A DNA stretch of 13,062 nucleotides from Multifurca ochricompacta (lineage: Eukaryota > Basidiomycota > Agaricomycetes > Russulales > Russulaceae), in assembly GCA_022496185.1 (NCBI GenBank), contig WTXG01000574.1, positions 1 through 13,062 on the forward strand. Reading direction: 5' to 3'. The notes beneath the pieces were generated by a model. The model made no database searches, had not been told where the DNA came from, and saw only the letters and a program-made list of their open reading frames with translations. The position numbers and the translations under genes were made by a program. How positions within the stretch are numbered: position 1 is the first letter of the stretch; the number at the start of each line of letters is the position of its first letter. Below are positions 1 through 8,090 of the stretch, piece by piece.

Positions 1-129
1 GAGCATGATCAGTCAGCAGAGTAAAGCAGCTTACGAATCACAAAGATAAGGCTCAGTCAGCAATACAGCTGACTGATACTTGCTGATTCTTGCTTACACT
101 TACTGCTTACTTCGTTACACTGAGAAATG

Positions 130-136
130 TATATAA
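130..136 (+). promoter_or_regulatory. TATA box of LTR D
   Basis: TATATAAG follows an AT-rich stretch in the LTR and precedes a T/C-rich segment. This fits an LTR promoter at the U3/R border, with transcription expected to start about 25-35 bases downstream. It is judged on motif and position only. Confidence 0.4.
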
Positions 137-163
137 GACCCTCTGTAACAGCCTGTAGCCCCC

Positions 164-284
164 ATCTTGTCCTCTTGGGGCTGCAGGTGAGTAACTGTCT
201 ACACGAGTTCGATACATAGTGCTAATGGTATCCTGCCTCCCTGTGTGACTCGATCCTCTGGATCTTGTCCTCTTGGGGCTGCAG
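164..284 (+). repeat. Pair of 23-bp direct repeats bounding an intron-like segment
   Basis: The same 23 bases (starting ATCTTGTCCTCTTGG and ending CTGCAG) occur at 164-186 and 262-284. The first copy is followed directly by GTGAGT, a strong splice-donor-like sequence, and the second copy ends in CTGCAG, an acceptor-like sequence. The 98-bp segment 187-284 therefore has the form of a small fungal intron. It may equally be a simple duplication in the LTR. Confidence 0.45.
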
Positions 285-462
285 TTTCTTCCAGTTTCAG
301 AATGCCGTCATCGTGGTTGCAAAACCACAGTGGGTGACACAGTTCCTGGTCATTACTTGACGTGTGACGTTTGCCTCCGCGGTACGCCCAATGACTTAGG
401 TCATTATTCCTTTTGCCCTTCCTGTTTCTAAGTGTACACGGAGCATCACCCGTTACACTGTG

Positions 463-1205
463 ACTTGGACAGGCGAATGTATCCTTTGGCTAAATGTTCT
501 TCAAGGAATTCAGTAAGTGCCACCTGCTCGGTTTGGGACAGTGGATAGACTTTGCAGTCTATCGCAGCTGGAGTGTCTGGGAGGAGGTCAATGGCATGGT
601 CCCATGGTCGCTCTGGGGGAAAGCGATGTGATTCTTCCTCAGAGAATACCCTCCAATGCCGCTGATAGACACTTGGCACTATGTCATGGTACGTCTTTTC
701 AGCCTGTCCCTGTACGGCCTTCTGGGCCAATTCTGATGCTTTGGTGACATAACATTGACCAGGGTCATCCCCTCCTTCTGCTCGTGTAGTTCTGATTACT
801 GGATGCCTGATCGCATAATCGTAACCCAGTGACATGATAATGGTTGGGTACGAGTCCTTATCCATGGTCGCATCAGCCCAGTTAATCTTTGGTTCAAAAG
901 CTGCAAGCCATGGATATCCCAAGATAAGATCTTCATCTCCTAAATCTGTAATCAAGAAGCGAATGATCTTTGTTGTTTCTCCAACCTGGACATTCAGGTC
1001 CATGTAGTGGGTGATCTTCCCGGCACGATTGGCCATTCCATCAATATTCCAAATGTTCTTTTCCTGGGGAAGTGCCAGCCTTCCCAGACCCATTGTTCTG
1101 ATTAGTCATGGATGAATGAAATTGTCTGTGGCTCCGGAGTCCACTAAGATATCTCGGTCGGCTGTCCTCTGTGTAGTTTCAAAATGAACTGGTATTTTTA
1201 ACGAT
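463..1205 (-). pseudogene. Gypsy element A: protease and N-terminal reverse transcriptase (truncated)
   Basis: This is the pol fragment of a Ty3/gypsy retrotransposon. On the minus strand a retropepsin motif DSGATDNFIH is seen, with the catalytic Asp codon at 1139-1141. It is followed by the conserved ILGYPWL block, a linker with FSEEESHRFPPERPWDHAIDLLPD, and the first RT segment EFLEEHLAKGYIR. The reading frame is open from about 1205 down to 446 except for a TGA at 1106-1108, just after the protease active site, where an Arg codon (CGA) would fit. RT stops after the SKS residues, where LTR D begins, so the palm with the catalytic YxDD, RNase H and integrase are absent from the window. The 215-residue open frame from the ATG at 1093 is a by-product of the TGA and is not a natural start. 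The family is clear and the copy is certainly inactive. Confidence 0.88.
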
Positions 1206-2724
1206 TTGAATCGACTAGCATACACAGAGGTGACATGGAGTGCTCTTGCCCAGGCCGATGGGTTTGAGCCTAACAAAAATCCTTTTTCGCAAATGCTTTT
1301 CTACCAAAATGGCGCGCACTTCCTCACTCTCTTTCATCATATTAGCCCAGATATCCTGGGCTTTCTCCTCTTTGACCTTTGTCCACAGTGGGCAGGTTAT
1401 TCTGAGCGGGGCTTTCTGATGTGACAGTTGCCGTGGCGACGCGTACCCCCTTCTTGGGACAATCCCAAGACATGTGTCCTAATGCTCTACAGCGAAAGCA
1501 TTGTCCTTCTTCATTAATGCCTGCCACTCATCTTCTGTGAGTGCTGCCCAAGCTCGGGCTCGATCTGCAGAGGTATCCATAGCATTTGGATCCCACTGGG
1601 TATGCTGGGCAGGTTTTACTCTGAAAGCGGCCTTCCACTGATCTTGGGTCTTTCCCTTCTTGGTGTTGACTCCAAATCGTGTTTGGAAGTCCAGATAGTC
1701 TTGTTGCTGCCGTCGGGCAGCATCAACCCAGGTGTCCCAATCATGAGGATGATGGAACTGTATGATATTTTGACTAGTGGGTTGGGTAGTCCTTGTGAGA
1801 AGAGGTCTAGTGTGGCCTCCTCGTCTGTGTCGTAGCCAGCTCTATTGGCCAGACTCCTGAACTTGGCGATGTATGCATCTAATTGCCTTTTCCATTCTGA
1901 GGGATTTCAACTCCGGGCTGCCTTCTGTTTGGCCTGCCCATCCGTAAACGGTCTTTGAACCTCTCGGTGATGGTCTCCCAAAGACCTTCGCTTGTGGTAC
2001 AACGCCCACTTTCAACCTGTTCGTTGAGCCACTCCAACTGTTCCATGGTCCAGTCGTCCACCGCGTCTCCTCGGATTAAGGAGAGAAACAGATTGGCACG
2101 CTGGAACGGGTTGACAATCTGTGGGACATCATGGTTGAAGTTCTTGAAGGTTGTGAACTCCAGCATGAACTTCTTGCTTTGCGAGCGGTCCCCTGTGAAT
2201 GTTTGGGGCAACACTCCTGATAGTCATCCCGATGGAGGAGGAATGTTTGGTGGTGCCACCACCGGGGCTGGCGAGCAGGGTCTGGAAGTTGGGCAGCATT
2301 GTTGACATGTTTTGATAGAATGGGGTTACTGTGTCGATGGACTGTATGGATATCTGTGGAGTTGTCAAAGCAGGGGCTCTGATCGTGACAACTTCGGGTG
2401 CAACCGGAAATGTAGTCTCTGCTAATGCTGGTGCTTCTTCTTCACTGGGTTCTTCTATGTACTCTTCTGGTTCAGAGTCTGTGACAATGGCTGGAGGGTT
2501 TTCTCTCCATGGGCCTAGTCCAAATTCGGTGGGGCAGGTCCTGTAGTGACCCAAGAGTGTCGCTATCTGAATATCGGATGCAATACCAACTCTTTTCTCG
2601 TCGTCGTATTCTACCGGTTGGTATCTTCCGTCGTGATAGATGTAGTATCCAAACTCAGATTCAAAGTCTTTCCAGGTGGCAGAGCCAAGTACTTGTTGTG
2701 AAAGATTATCTCGTCTCTGCACTT
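1206..2724 (-). pseudogene. Gypsy element A: gag, broken by frameshifts
   Basis: This is a Gag capsid/nucleocapsid precursor of the Ty3/gypsy type. Reading right to left, an acidic, Pro/Glu-rich N-terminal part (about 2700-2230) is followed by the retrotransposon Gag domain (FTGDRSQSKKFMLEF, then RGDAVDDWTMEQLEWL, about 2210-1905). Next come a segment recognisable as EWKRQLDAYIAKF in another frame (about 1905-1730), and a CX2CX4HX4C zinc knuckle (CFRCRALGHMSWDC) near 1500-1459. The parts lie in different frames, with shifts near 2215-2300, near 1905 and between about 1730 and 1527, and a further change of frame near 1360 leading into KAQDIWANMMKES. No convincing ATG was found at the 5' end: the open frame running up to 2899 begins at TTG inside the LTR. 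Gag would package the element RNA in cytoplasmic particles, but this copy cannot make it. Confidence 0.82.
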
Positions 2725-2787
2725 GATGAGTTCTTCCTGGAAGAGGGTCTGACTGCAGCTGGAAGCCACTGTGAGAGACTGACTTGA
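2725..2787 (-). other. 5' leader of gypsy A, next to its LTR
   Basis: This 63-bp segment lies between LTR A and gag. It matches 3368-3431 along its whole length with roughly 80 percent identity (by eye). It occupies the place of the primer-binding site, but no sequence starting with TGG and matching a common tRNA 3' end directly abuts the LTR, so the primer is not identified. Confidence 0.55.
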
Positions 2788-3367
2788 TGTTACGTCCAGT
2801 GTGAGATGTTCTGCATGACTTGTGTGACAGCGTTGGTACGTTTTCAGATAAGAGATCAATAAGACCTCTTGGAGTTTCAAGGGGATGAGTCAAAGTCAAA
2901 GGGGCTGTTCCCTAGGACGATGTTGAATGGAAAGTGCCAAAAGCACTGAGACAGACAAGTCAGAGGATTCAAGGGGAAGTCCGGAAGACAAACACCGATG
3001 TATTCAATAAGTCGAGTCTGAAGTCTACAGTGTAGCTAGGACGGACTTATATACGTAAACGGACGGGCGTCTATAGATAAAGATAACAGAGTCATGTGGG
3101 CCCGAAGATACGAAAGCGGAGGGCGTAAAGCCTGGCTTCTGATAGGGAATTAAGTAAGTGTCCAGTCGTAGAGATAAGAAGATAAGAAAAGGTAATCATA
3201 GGCAAACAGTAAGTACACAAGTCCAAACAATGGTCATGGGGATGGAAGCAATGCATGTGAGGGGTTCCAGGAGGGAGACGTAATGAGAAAGTGAAGTGTC
3301 AGTGGACAAGTGGGGTCCCTGTTGGGAAGAGTGAAGAAAATAGGGCTGCTAGGCCCTGTTCATAACA
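2788..3367 (-). repeat. LTR A, 5' LTR of gypsy element A
   Basis: A 580-bp LTR that reads on the minus strand. Its plus-strand left edge TGTTACGTCC is the complement of an LTR end GTAACA, and its right edge CATAACA gives the minus-strand start TGTTATG. The same sequence recurs at 3432-4023 and 11738-12320 with clear but incomplete identity, so the three come from different insertions. The TATA box on the minus strand, the gag frame downstream and the polypurine tract next to LTR C all agree on the orientation. Its plus-strand right side abuts the leader of the B element, as expected if A inserted into that leader. Confidence 0.82.
3048..3055 (-). promoter_or_regulatory. TATA box of LTR A
   Basis: The minus strand reads GTATATAAGTCCG. 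The same block is kept in LTRs B and C, so it is the probable U3 promoter of the family. Confidence 0.5.
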
Positions 3368-3431
3368 GATGAGCTCTTCTTTGAACAAGGTCTGACTGCG
3401 GCTAGAAGCCACGATGAGAGACTTGACTTGA
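3368..3431 (-). other. 5' leader of gypsy B, cut by insertion of element A
   Basis: A 64-bp copy of the leader at 2725-2787, joined on one side to LTR B and on the other directly to the start of LTR A. It ends at the same internal point (CTCATC on the minus strand) after which leader A continues AAGTGC. This is what an insertion of A into the B leader would leave. Confidence 0.6.
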
Positions 3432-4023
3432 TGTTACGCCCAGTGCGGGATGTTCCACACAACTTGTGTGACAGCGTGGTTCGTGGGTTCAGATAAGAAA
3501 CCAATAAGGCTTCTTGGAGATCAAGTGGGATGAGTCAAAGTCAGAGGGGTGCTCCCTAAGACAATGTTGAACGGAAAAGTACTGGAAGTACTTGAGACAA
3601 CTGAGTCAGAGATCAAAGGGGATGTCCCGAAGACAGGCACCGATGTATTCAATAAGTCAAGTCTGAGGTCTACAGTGTAGCTACAGCGGACTTATATACA
3701 TGATTCAACAGGCGCCTATGAGATAAGAGTACGGAGTCAAGTGGGCCCGAATATACAGAAGCGGATGGTGTAAAGTCGAGCTTCTGATAGGGTATTAAGT
3801 AAATGTCCGGTCGTAAAGATAAGGAGATAAAAGATAAGAGATAAGACATCAAATGTAGGTAAACGAGGCATCAACAGATGCAAAGCAGGTCATGGGGATG
3901 GAAGTAGGGCACGTGACAGATCCCACGATGGGGTCATGATCGAGAAGTGCAAAGTGGGTGGTAAAGAGGGGTCATCGTTGGGAAGCAGAAAGAAAATGGG
4001 GATGGATGGTAGAGATTGTAACA
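3432..4023 (-). repeat. LTR B, 5' LTR of a second gypsy element
   Basis: A full-length 592-bp LTR of the A/C family with intact inverted termini (TGTTAC at the left edge, GTAACA at 4018-4023). Its right flank is copia gag sequence, so this is an insertion point; the first flanking bases are CACAT. The matching target duplication would lie beyond the left end of the window. The last part of this LTR, read antisense, supplies the first codons of the open frame that continues into copia gag. Confidence 0.82.
3692..3699 (-). promoter_or_regulatory. TATA box of LTR B
   Basis: The minus strand reads GTATATAAGTCCG, at the same position in the LTR as in copies A and C. Confidence 0.5.
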
Positions 4024-5933
4024 CACATCACACATGATGCCCCTGAATTCCTAAATCCGCCAAAGCCAGAAGATGGAGAAAAGGATGATGAGTACACCAA
4101 ACGCTTCGCACTTTGGTCGGAGCCAATGTACCTTGAATGGAACAGAGTGGAGGAAGTCCTCATGGGAGTTCTGGTGATGGTAGTATCATCAGAAACATAC
4201 TCCCAGATTGCCTCTGACAGAACGTATCCAACTGTCAATGCCAAGTATGAGCATTTGGAATTGCTCTACAGCTCAGTAGGTAGCATGGCCACCTACAACT
4301 TGTGGTGTTCTGTGTCCTCCTTCCACTTGGAGGAGGGCAAACAATTCAGACCCCAGTTGCAGCGTGTGTTGGATGTGAGGAGCACTCTCAAAGAGAATGG
4401 GATGGAGATCTCTGATCTCCAGATGAGCTTTATATTGCTCCAATCCCTGCCTCCATCCTACAGTGCCATTGCTGGCTCAATCCTGGCGTCAGGTCCCCCT
4501 GACCACCTTTCCCCTCAGGACCTTGTACAAAGGTTCCTAAATAAGGAAAGCCGACTTGCCAGCCCTGCAGGAAGTGGTGTTGGGGCTGCCCTTAACAAGG
4601 CAGCCCATGTCAACAAAAATAAAAACAAAAAACAAGTTCATTTCATGCCACAACCTGCAGGTGCATCATCGTCCAATGATGTCACCTGCTTCTATTGCCA
4701 GAAGCCGGGCCACAAGGCAAATGAATGTCGGCAAAGGAAACAGGACAGAGCCAATGCTGATGCAGGCAAAAAGGGCAACAAGAGGAAGGGGCAAGGCCCC
4801 AGTGTACAAACAAACTCCACACAAGTAGCTACTGTAGTTAATGGTAGTGGCAGAATACAGGAGGTGCATGAGACACCTTGCATTTCACTTTATATGATGA
4901 CCGAGCATACGCAAGAAATCGATGATGGCAGCAATCCTTGGATGATGGACAGCAGAGCCACCACTCACTTTACACCATACTTAGATGATTTCTCTGAGTA
5001 TTTCCCACACAAGGGACATCAGGTGACAATTGGTGATGGATCCATAGTCCAAGTTGAAGGAACAGGCAAAGTCATTCTCAAAACTCGTAATAATTATGAG
5101 TTAGAGTTAAATAATGTCTTTTATATGCCTGGCAGTGAAAGAATACTGTCGACTAGCTGCATCATGGACAAAGGCAGCTCAGTGGAATTTTCTCCATCTG
5201 AAGTCAAAATAAAGTACAAAAATACAATTATAGCGGAAGGTGTCAAGGCTCTGGGACTCTACTGGGTCTTTGGGAAAACCATGCAGAATCTAAATACTGC
5301 TTCCCACAAATCTGCATCAAGTAGCCTTGATACCTGGCATTTGCACATGGGTCATATGTCAAAAGAGGCCCTCAAAAGACATGCTCCTAAGGCTGTAAAA
5401 GGCCTTAGTATAAATAATAGCCAAGTGGAAGACAAGCCGTGTTATGGCTGTGAAATGGGAAAATCACACTGTCTTCCATTCCCTCCCTCTCAAAAGAGAG
5501 CTTCAGCACCCTTGGAAGTCATTCATAGTGACCTAGTTGGTCCTTTACAATGTACTTCAATTCAAGGGAACCTATACTTCGCCACCTTCATAGACGACTT
5601 TAGCAGGACAGCTCTAGTTGTTGCTATGAAGGCAAAAAGTGATTTTACATCAGTCTTCTGTAACATTAAGGCATTCTTGGAAAATAAAACAGACAAGAAA
5701 ATAAAGACCTTACACACAGACCGAGGTGGTGAATATGTCAATAGGGAGCTGAAGTCAATACTTGAGCAGGCTGGCATAGAGCATAAATTGACAATGCCAT
5801 ACTCCCCACAACAGAACGGAAGGGCTGAAAGGTTCAACAGAATCATCATGGAAAAAGTGACCAGTATGCTGCATCATGCTGGTCTTTCCCTTGGTTTCTG
5901 GGAATGTGCAGTGCGAACAGCCTGTCACATATA
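4024..5933 (+). pseudogene. Ty1/copia gag-pol, first part: Gag, protease, integrase (interrupted)
   Basis: This is the 5' portion of a copia-type polyprotein, open from 3958 to 5970. Bases 3958-4023 are antisense gypsy LTR, so true copia coding starts at about 4024, the Gag N-terminus is missing, and the GTG at 3958 is not a real start. In order: a Gag capsid region (4030-4620); a CX2CX4HX4C zinc knuckle (4687-4728, CFYCQKPGHKANEC); the aspartic protease active site, reading MDSRATTH with Asp at 4948-4950; the integrase zinc-binding and pre-integrase region (WHLHMGH, then CYGCEMGKSHC); and the integrase core with catalytic Asp (5530-5532), Asp in TDRGGEY (5719-5721) and Glu in GRAERFNR (5827-5829). 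The Gly of the protease DSG triad is Arg (AGA at 4954-4956), which should abolish cleavage. The gene is cut at 5933 by a hAT-like element and continues in the same phase at 7394. The integrase-before-RT order is diagnostic for copia. Confidence 0.93.
5926..5933. repeat. Target site duplication, left copy (hAT-1)
   Basis: CACATATA is repeated exactly at 7386-7393, on the outer edges of the TAGTGATTG terminal inverted repeats. Removing one copy and the element leaves the copia frame uninterrupted. Confidence 0.93.
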
Positions 5934-5973
5934 TAGTGATTGTCAAGGGGTTTCATACCTGCGCAGGTAAGCA

Positions 5974-6035
5974 CCACGGGTTTTGCTGGGTACGGGTACG
6001 GGTATACGGCTCCCAACCCGTGGAAACCCGTACCC
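5974..6035. repeat. Left subterminal hairpin array of hAT-1
   Basis: Two overlapping inverted repeats are seen: CCACGGGTT (5974-5982) with AACCCGTGG (6015-6023), and GGGTACGGGT (5988-5997) with ACCCGTACCC (6026-6035). The corresponding region of hAT-2 begins at about 10014. Subterminal short repeats of this kind are where hAT transposases usually bind, which suggests a role but does not prove one. Confidence 0.6.
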
Positions 6036-6500
6036 GCGTGGCGGGTTTGGCGGGTATAGGCGCTGATTATGCATTGTCAAGATCAGTAGAATTTCTAAGA
6101 TAAAACACATCTGCAGCCACAAAAATATAAGATCTCGTCTGATGTATGCTACAGGGTGAATTTAAATATGTTCTAGTGTTATCCTACAAAATATCAAAGC
6201 AGATCAATGGTGCGATGTAAAATAAAAGTGTTATCAGTGATCTACATTCTTGAAAACCATGATGCATTTGTTTTATTAACGCACGATCATTTCTGCCAGT
6301 CTGGCACTATCTAAAATACACTCTAGACTAATATAGACTATTCTATAATCTAATTATCAAATTACTTTATTGAAACAAGGTCCGCGTGTATCTACAAGCT
6401 GCATGGGGCAGCGACTACATTGCATTGCATGGTGGTCTGACCTCCTTCCTATTAAGGAAGGTTGACTTAAACGCGCAGAATTGTGCATCCAGGGACCAGG

Positions 6501-6903
6501 ACAGTCGCGCTTGTATGAAATGAAACCAGAATAATAAAATGATAATGTAAATAAAGGATCCTTTTAATCTTCTGAACATAAACCAACAATTTTTGAAGGA
6601 TCCTGAGTAGCCATAAATGAATGCATTGTGTCCAAGTGCTTATCTCCTGGACCAGGATGGCCCGGGCCACTTATCTGAAATGTGCAGAAATGCAAAGAAC
6701 AGTCGCGCTCATATAAAATTGAAACCAGAATAATAAAATAAAAATGGAATAATAAATTATCTTAATCTTATGAGCATAAAATAGGAATCTTTGAGGGATC
6801 TTGAGTAGCCATAAATGAATGCACTGTGTCCAAGTGCGTATCTCCTTGACCGGGATATCCTGGGCCGGATGTCCGAAATGCGCAATGCAAGTAAAGAACT
6901 TGC
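6501..6903. repeat. Tandem internal units r1 and r2 of hAT-1 (about 198 bp each)
   Basis: Unit r1 (6501-6698) and unit r2 (6699-6903) both begin ACAGTCGCGCT and contain the same series of blocks: ACCAGAATAATAAAAT, an AATCTT block, GAGTAGCCATAAATGAATGCA, and a CCGGG/CCCGGGCC-rich block. A third, more distant unit is at about 7074-7270. hAT-2 has one fused unit in place of r1-r2. Confidence 0.7.
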
Positions 6904-6946
6904 ACATGTTTCATTTTATGGGTAACCCAGGTATCAAAACAATTAT

Positions 6947-6972
6947 CCAGGGGTTACCCCTGCCAATTGCTA
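6947..6972. repeat. Internal copy of the hAT right terminus (hAT-1)
   Basis: The sequence starts CCAGGGGTTACCCCTG and ends CCAATTGCTA, closely matching the true right end of the family (…CCAATCACTA). It is slightly decayed here; the counterpart in hAT-2 (10961-10986) ends in an intact CCAATCACTA. Confidence 0.7.
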
Positions 6973-7385
6973 TGTGTTCATCAAATTTTTTTGCATTCTG
7001 TGTGGTTATCTGACAGGCTTTTCATCAATGTTCTATAACATCCTATCTAATCATCTCTGTATACTGGATTTTAGTTGTGCTTGTATAAAATTGAAAGCAG
7101 AATAATAAAATAATAATGGAATAATGAATTATCTTAATCTTCTGAACATAAAACAAGAGTCATTGAGGGATCTTAAGCAGCCACAAATGAACGCATTGTG
7201 TATCTTCTTGGTCCGGGAAGGCCCGGGCTGGTTATCCAAAATGCACGATGCAAGTAAAGAACTTGCACACGTTTTCACAGGTGACCCGCAGGTAACCCAT
7301 GGGTTACTTGTACCCATAGTGACGGGTATGGGTACAGGTACAGGTGCCAATGAGGATACCCCAGGGTTACCCTTGCCAATCACTA

Positions 7386-7393
7386 CACATATA
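7386..7393. repeat. Target site duplication, right copy (hAT-1)
   Basis: CACATATA, identical to 5926-5933. The copia reading frame resumes inside it (His-Ile-Tyr codons) and runs on. Confidence 0.93.
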
Positions 7394-8090
7394 CAATAGA
7401 ACGCCTATCTGTTCCAATAAGTGGAGGACACTGCTTGAGCTTCTGGATGGGGACATTCCAGATGTCTCCTACTTTAAAATATTTGGCTGCTTAGCCTACT
7501 ACACTGTCCCAGAGGACAAAAGACATAAACTGGATCACAAAGCCAGGGAAACAGTCTTTGTCAGGTATGCACCCCACTCTAAAGGATATCTTCTTTGGGA
7601 TATGCATACTCAATCCTTCGTATTGTCAAGAGATGTGACATTTGATGAAGGGTCCTTCCCATCCAACCTTGCCAAGGACAGCAAGGGAAAGCAAAAGGAA
7701 AAAGTTACACCTTTTGTCTTAGAAACAGAGAGGCCTGTCCAGCCTCAACCAGCAATAGCCATGGTTCCTCAGGCTCCTGAAGACAAGGACGCCGAGGTTG
7801 AGGAACAGGAGGTAGTGGAACCTCCTCAATTAAATCCTGAGCCTACCACACCCAAAAATGAGACACACGATGAAACTATCTATCAGACACCTCCGTCCCA
7901 AATCATGGAACCATCTGAACTCCCCCAGAGAACCCGTGCCAAAAGACAATCTAAAAAGAATGTTGGCAGACTTCCCCAACCAGTCTTTACTAGGGAAAGT
8001 CCATGTTCTCAGCAATGTGACAGGGCAGTGCAGGAAAATTTAGATCTTGATACTGTGCGTCCCAAACATTCACAATGCATGAATCCTTGA
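7386..8090 (+). pseudogene. Ty1/copia gag-pol, second part: integrase C-terminus and linker
   Basis: This continues the polyprotein after the hAT insertion. The open frame formally begins at 7344 inside the transposon (GTG), but copia coding resumes at 7386-7394. The first residues, NRTPICSNKWRTLLELL, correspond to the block after the integrase core, and YFKIFGCLAYYTVP is the conserved region downstream of it. Next is the short domain with GYLLWDMHTQSFVLSRDVTFDE, then a low-complexity Pro/Glu/Gln-rich linker (about 7670-8080), as is usual between copia integrase and RT. The frame ends at a TGA (8088-8090) that is in phase with the RT part, so the stop is a single nonsense change and not a domain boundary. 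Confidence 0.88.

Larger units (their letters stand above)
1..457 (+). repeat. LTR D, partial (long terminal repeat inserted in gypsy RT)
   Basis: Non-coding sequence that ends abruptly where the minus-strand gypsy reverse transcriptase frame begins. Its last bases are CACCCGTTACA, the typical end of a fungal gypsy-type LTR (CA end, partner start expected to be TGTAACGGG). The five bases after it, CTGTG at 458-462, would be the target duplication, but the other end lies outside the window so this cannot be confirmed. A TATA box at 130-136 suggests that the LTR reads on the plus strand. It could be a solo LTR or the right LTR of a full element that continues to the left. It does not resemble LTRs A, B and C. 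Confidence 0.6.
5934..7385. mobile_element. hAT-1: non-autonomous hAT-like DNA transposon
   Basis: A 1452-bp insertion in the copia integrase gene. The left end TAGTGATTGTCAAGGG and the inverted right end TAGTGATTGGCAAGGG differ at one of 16 bases; an 8-bp target duplication and a YARNG-type terminus are hallmarks of the hAT superfamily. The ends are rich in GGGTAC/GTACCC motifs and inverted repeats. The middle is AT-rich with three related units (about 6501-6698, 6699-6903 and 7074-7270). A second copy of the right terminus lies inside, at 6947-6972. No transposase, BED zinc finger or hAT dimerisation domain is encoded; frames up to 91 codons exist but look random. It must have moved with a transposase supplied elsewhere. 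It is related along nearly its whole length to 9975-11417. Confidence 0.88.

Noticed and set aside
1955..2305. 116-codon plus-strand frame
   Set aside because: It is antisense to the recognisable gypsy gag domain; codon content simply mirrors gag.
2129..2899. 256-codon minus-strand frame taken as an intact gag start
   Set aside because: It begins at TTG inside LTR A and reads through the LTR and leader before reaching gag sequence, then runs out of the gag frame near 2215.
4024..4028. CACAT next to LTR B as a confirmed target duplication
   Set aside because: The other end of element B is outside the window; nothing in view allows the comparison.
5985..6060. GGGTACGGGTACGGGTA array read as telomeric repeat
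   Set aside because: The usual fungal telomere unit is TTAGGG. The array is short, has inverted partners and recurs at both ends of the hAT copies, so it is part of the transposon.
6467..7013. Several 64-78-codon frames in the middle of hAT-1 that could pass for a transposase remnant
   Set aside because: The similar minus-strand peptides are translations of the internal repeat units. They contain no hAT catalytic or dimerisation motif, and start codons are inconsistent.
7124..7399. Open frames of 84 and 91 codons on both strands near the right end of hAT-1
   Set aside because: They lie in repeated non-coding transposon sequence, read into the GGGTA array and are not kept in hAT-2. No domain was recognised.
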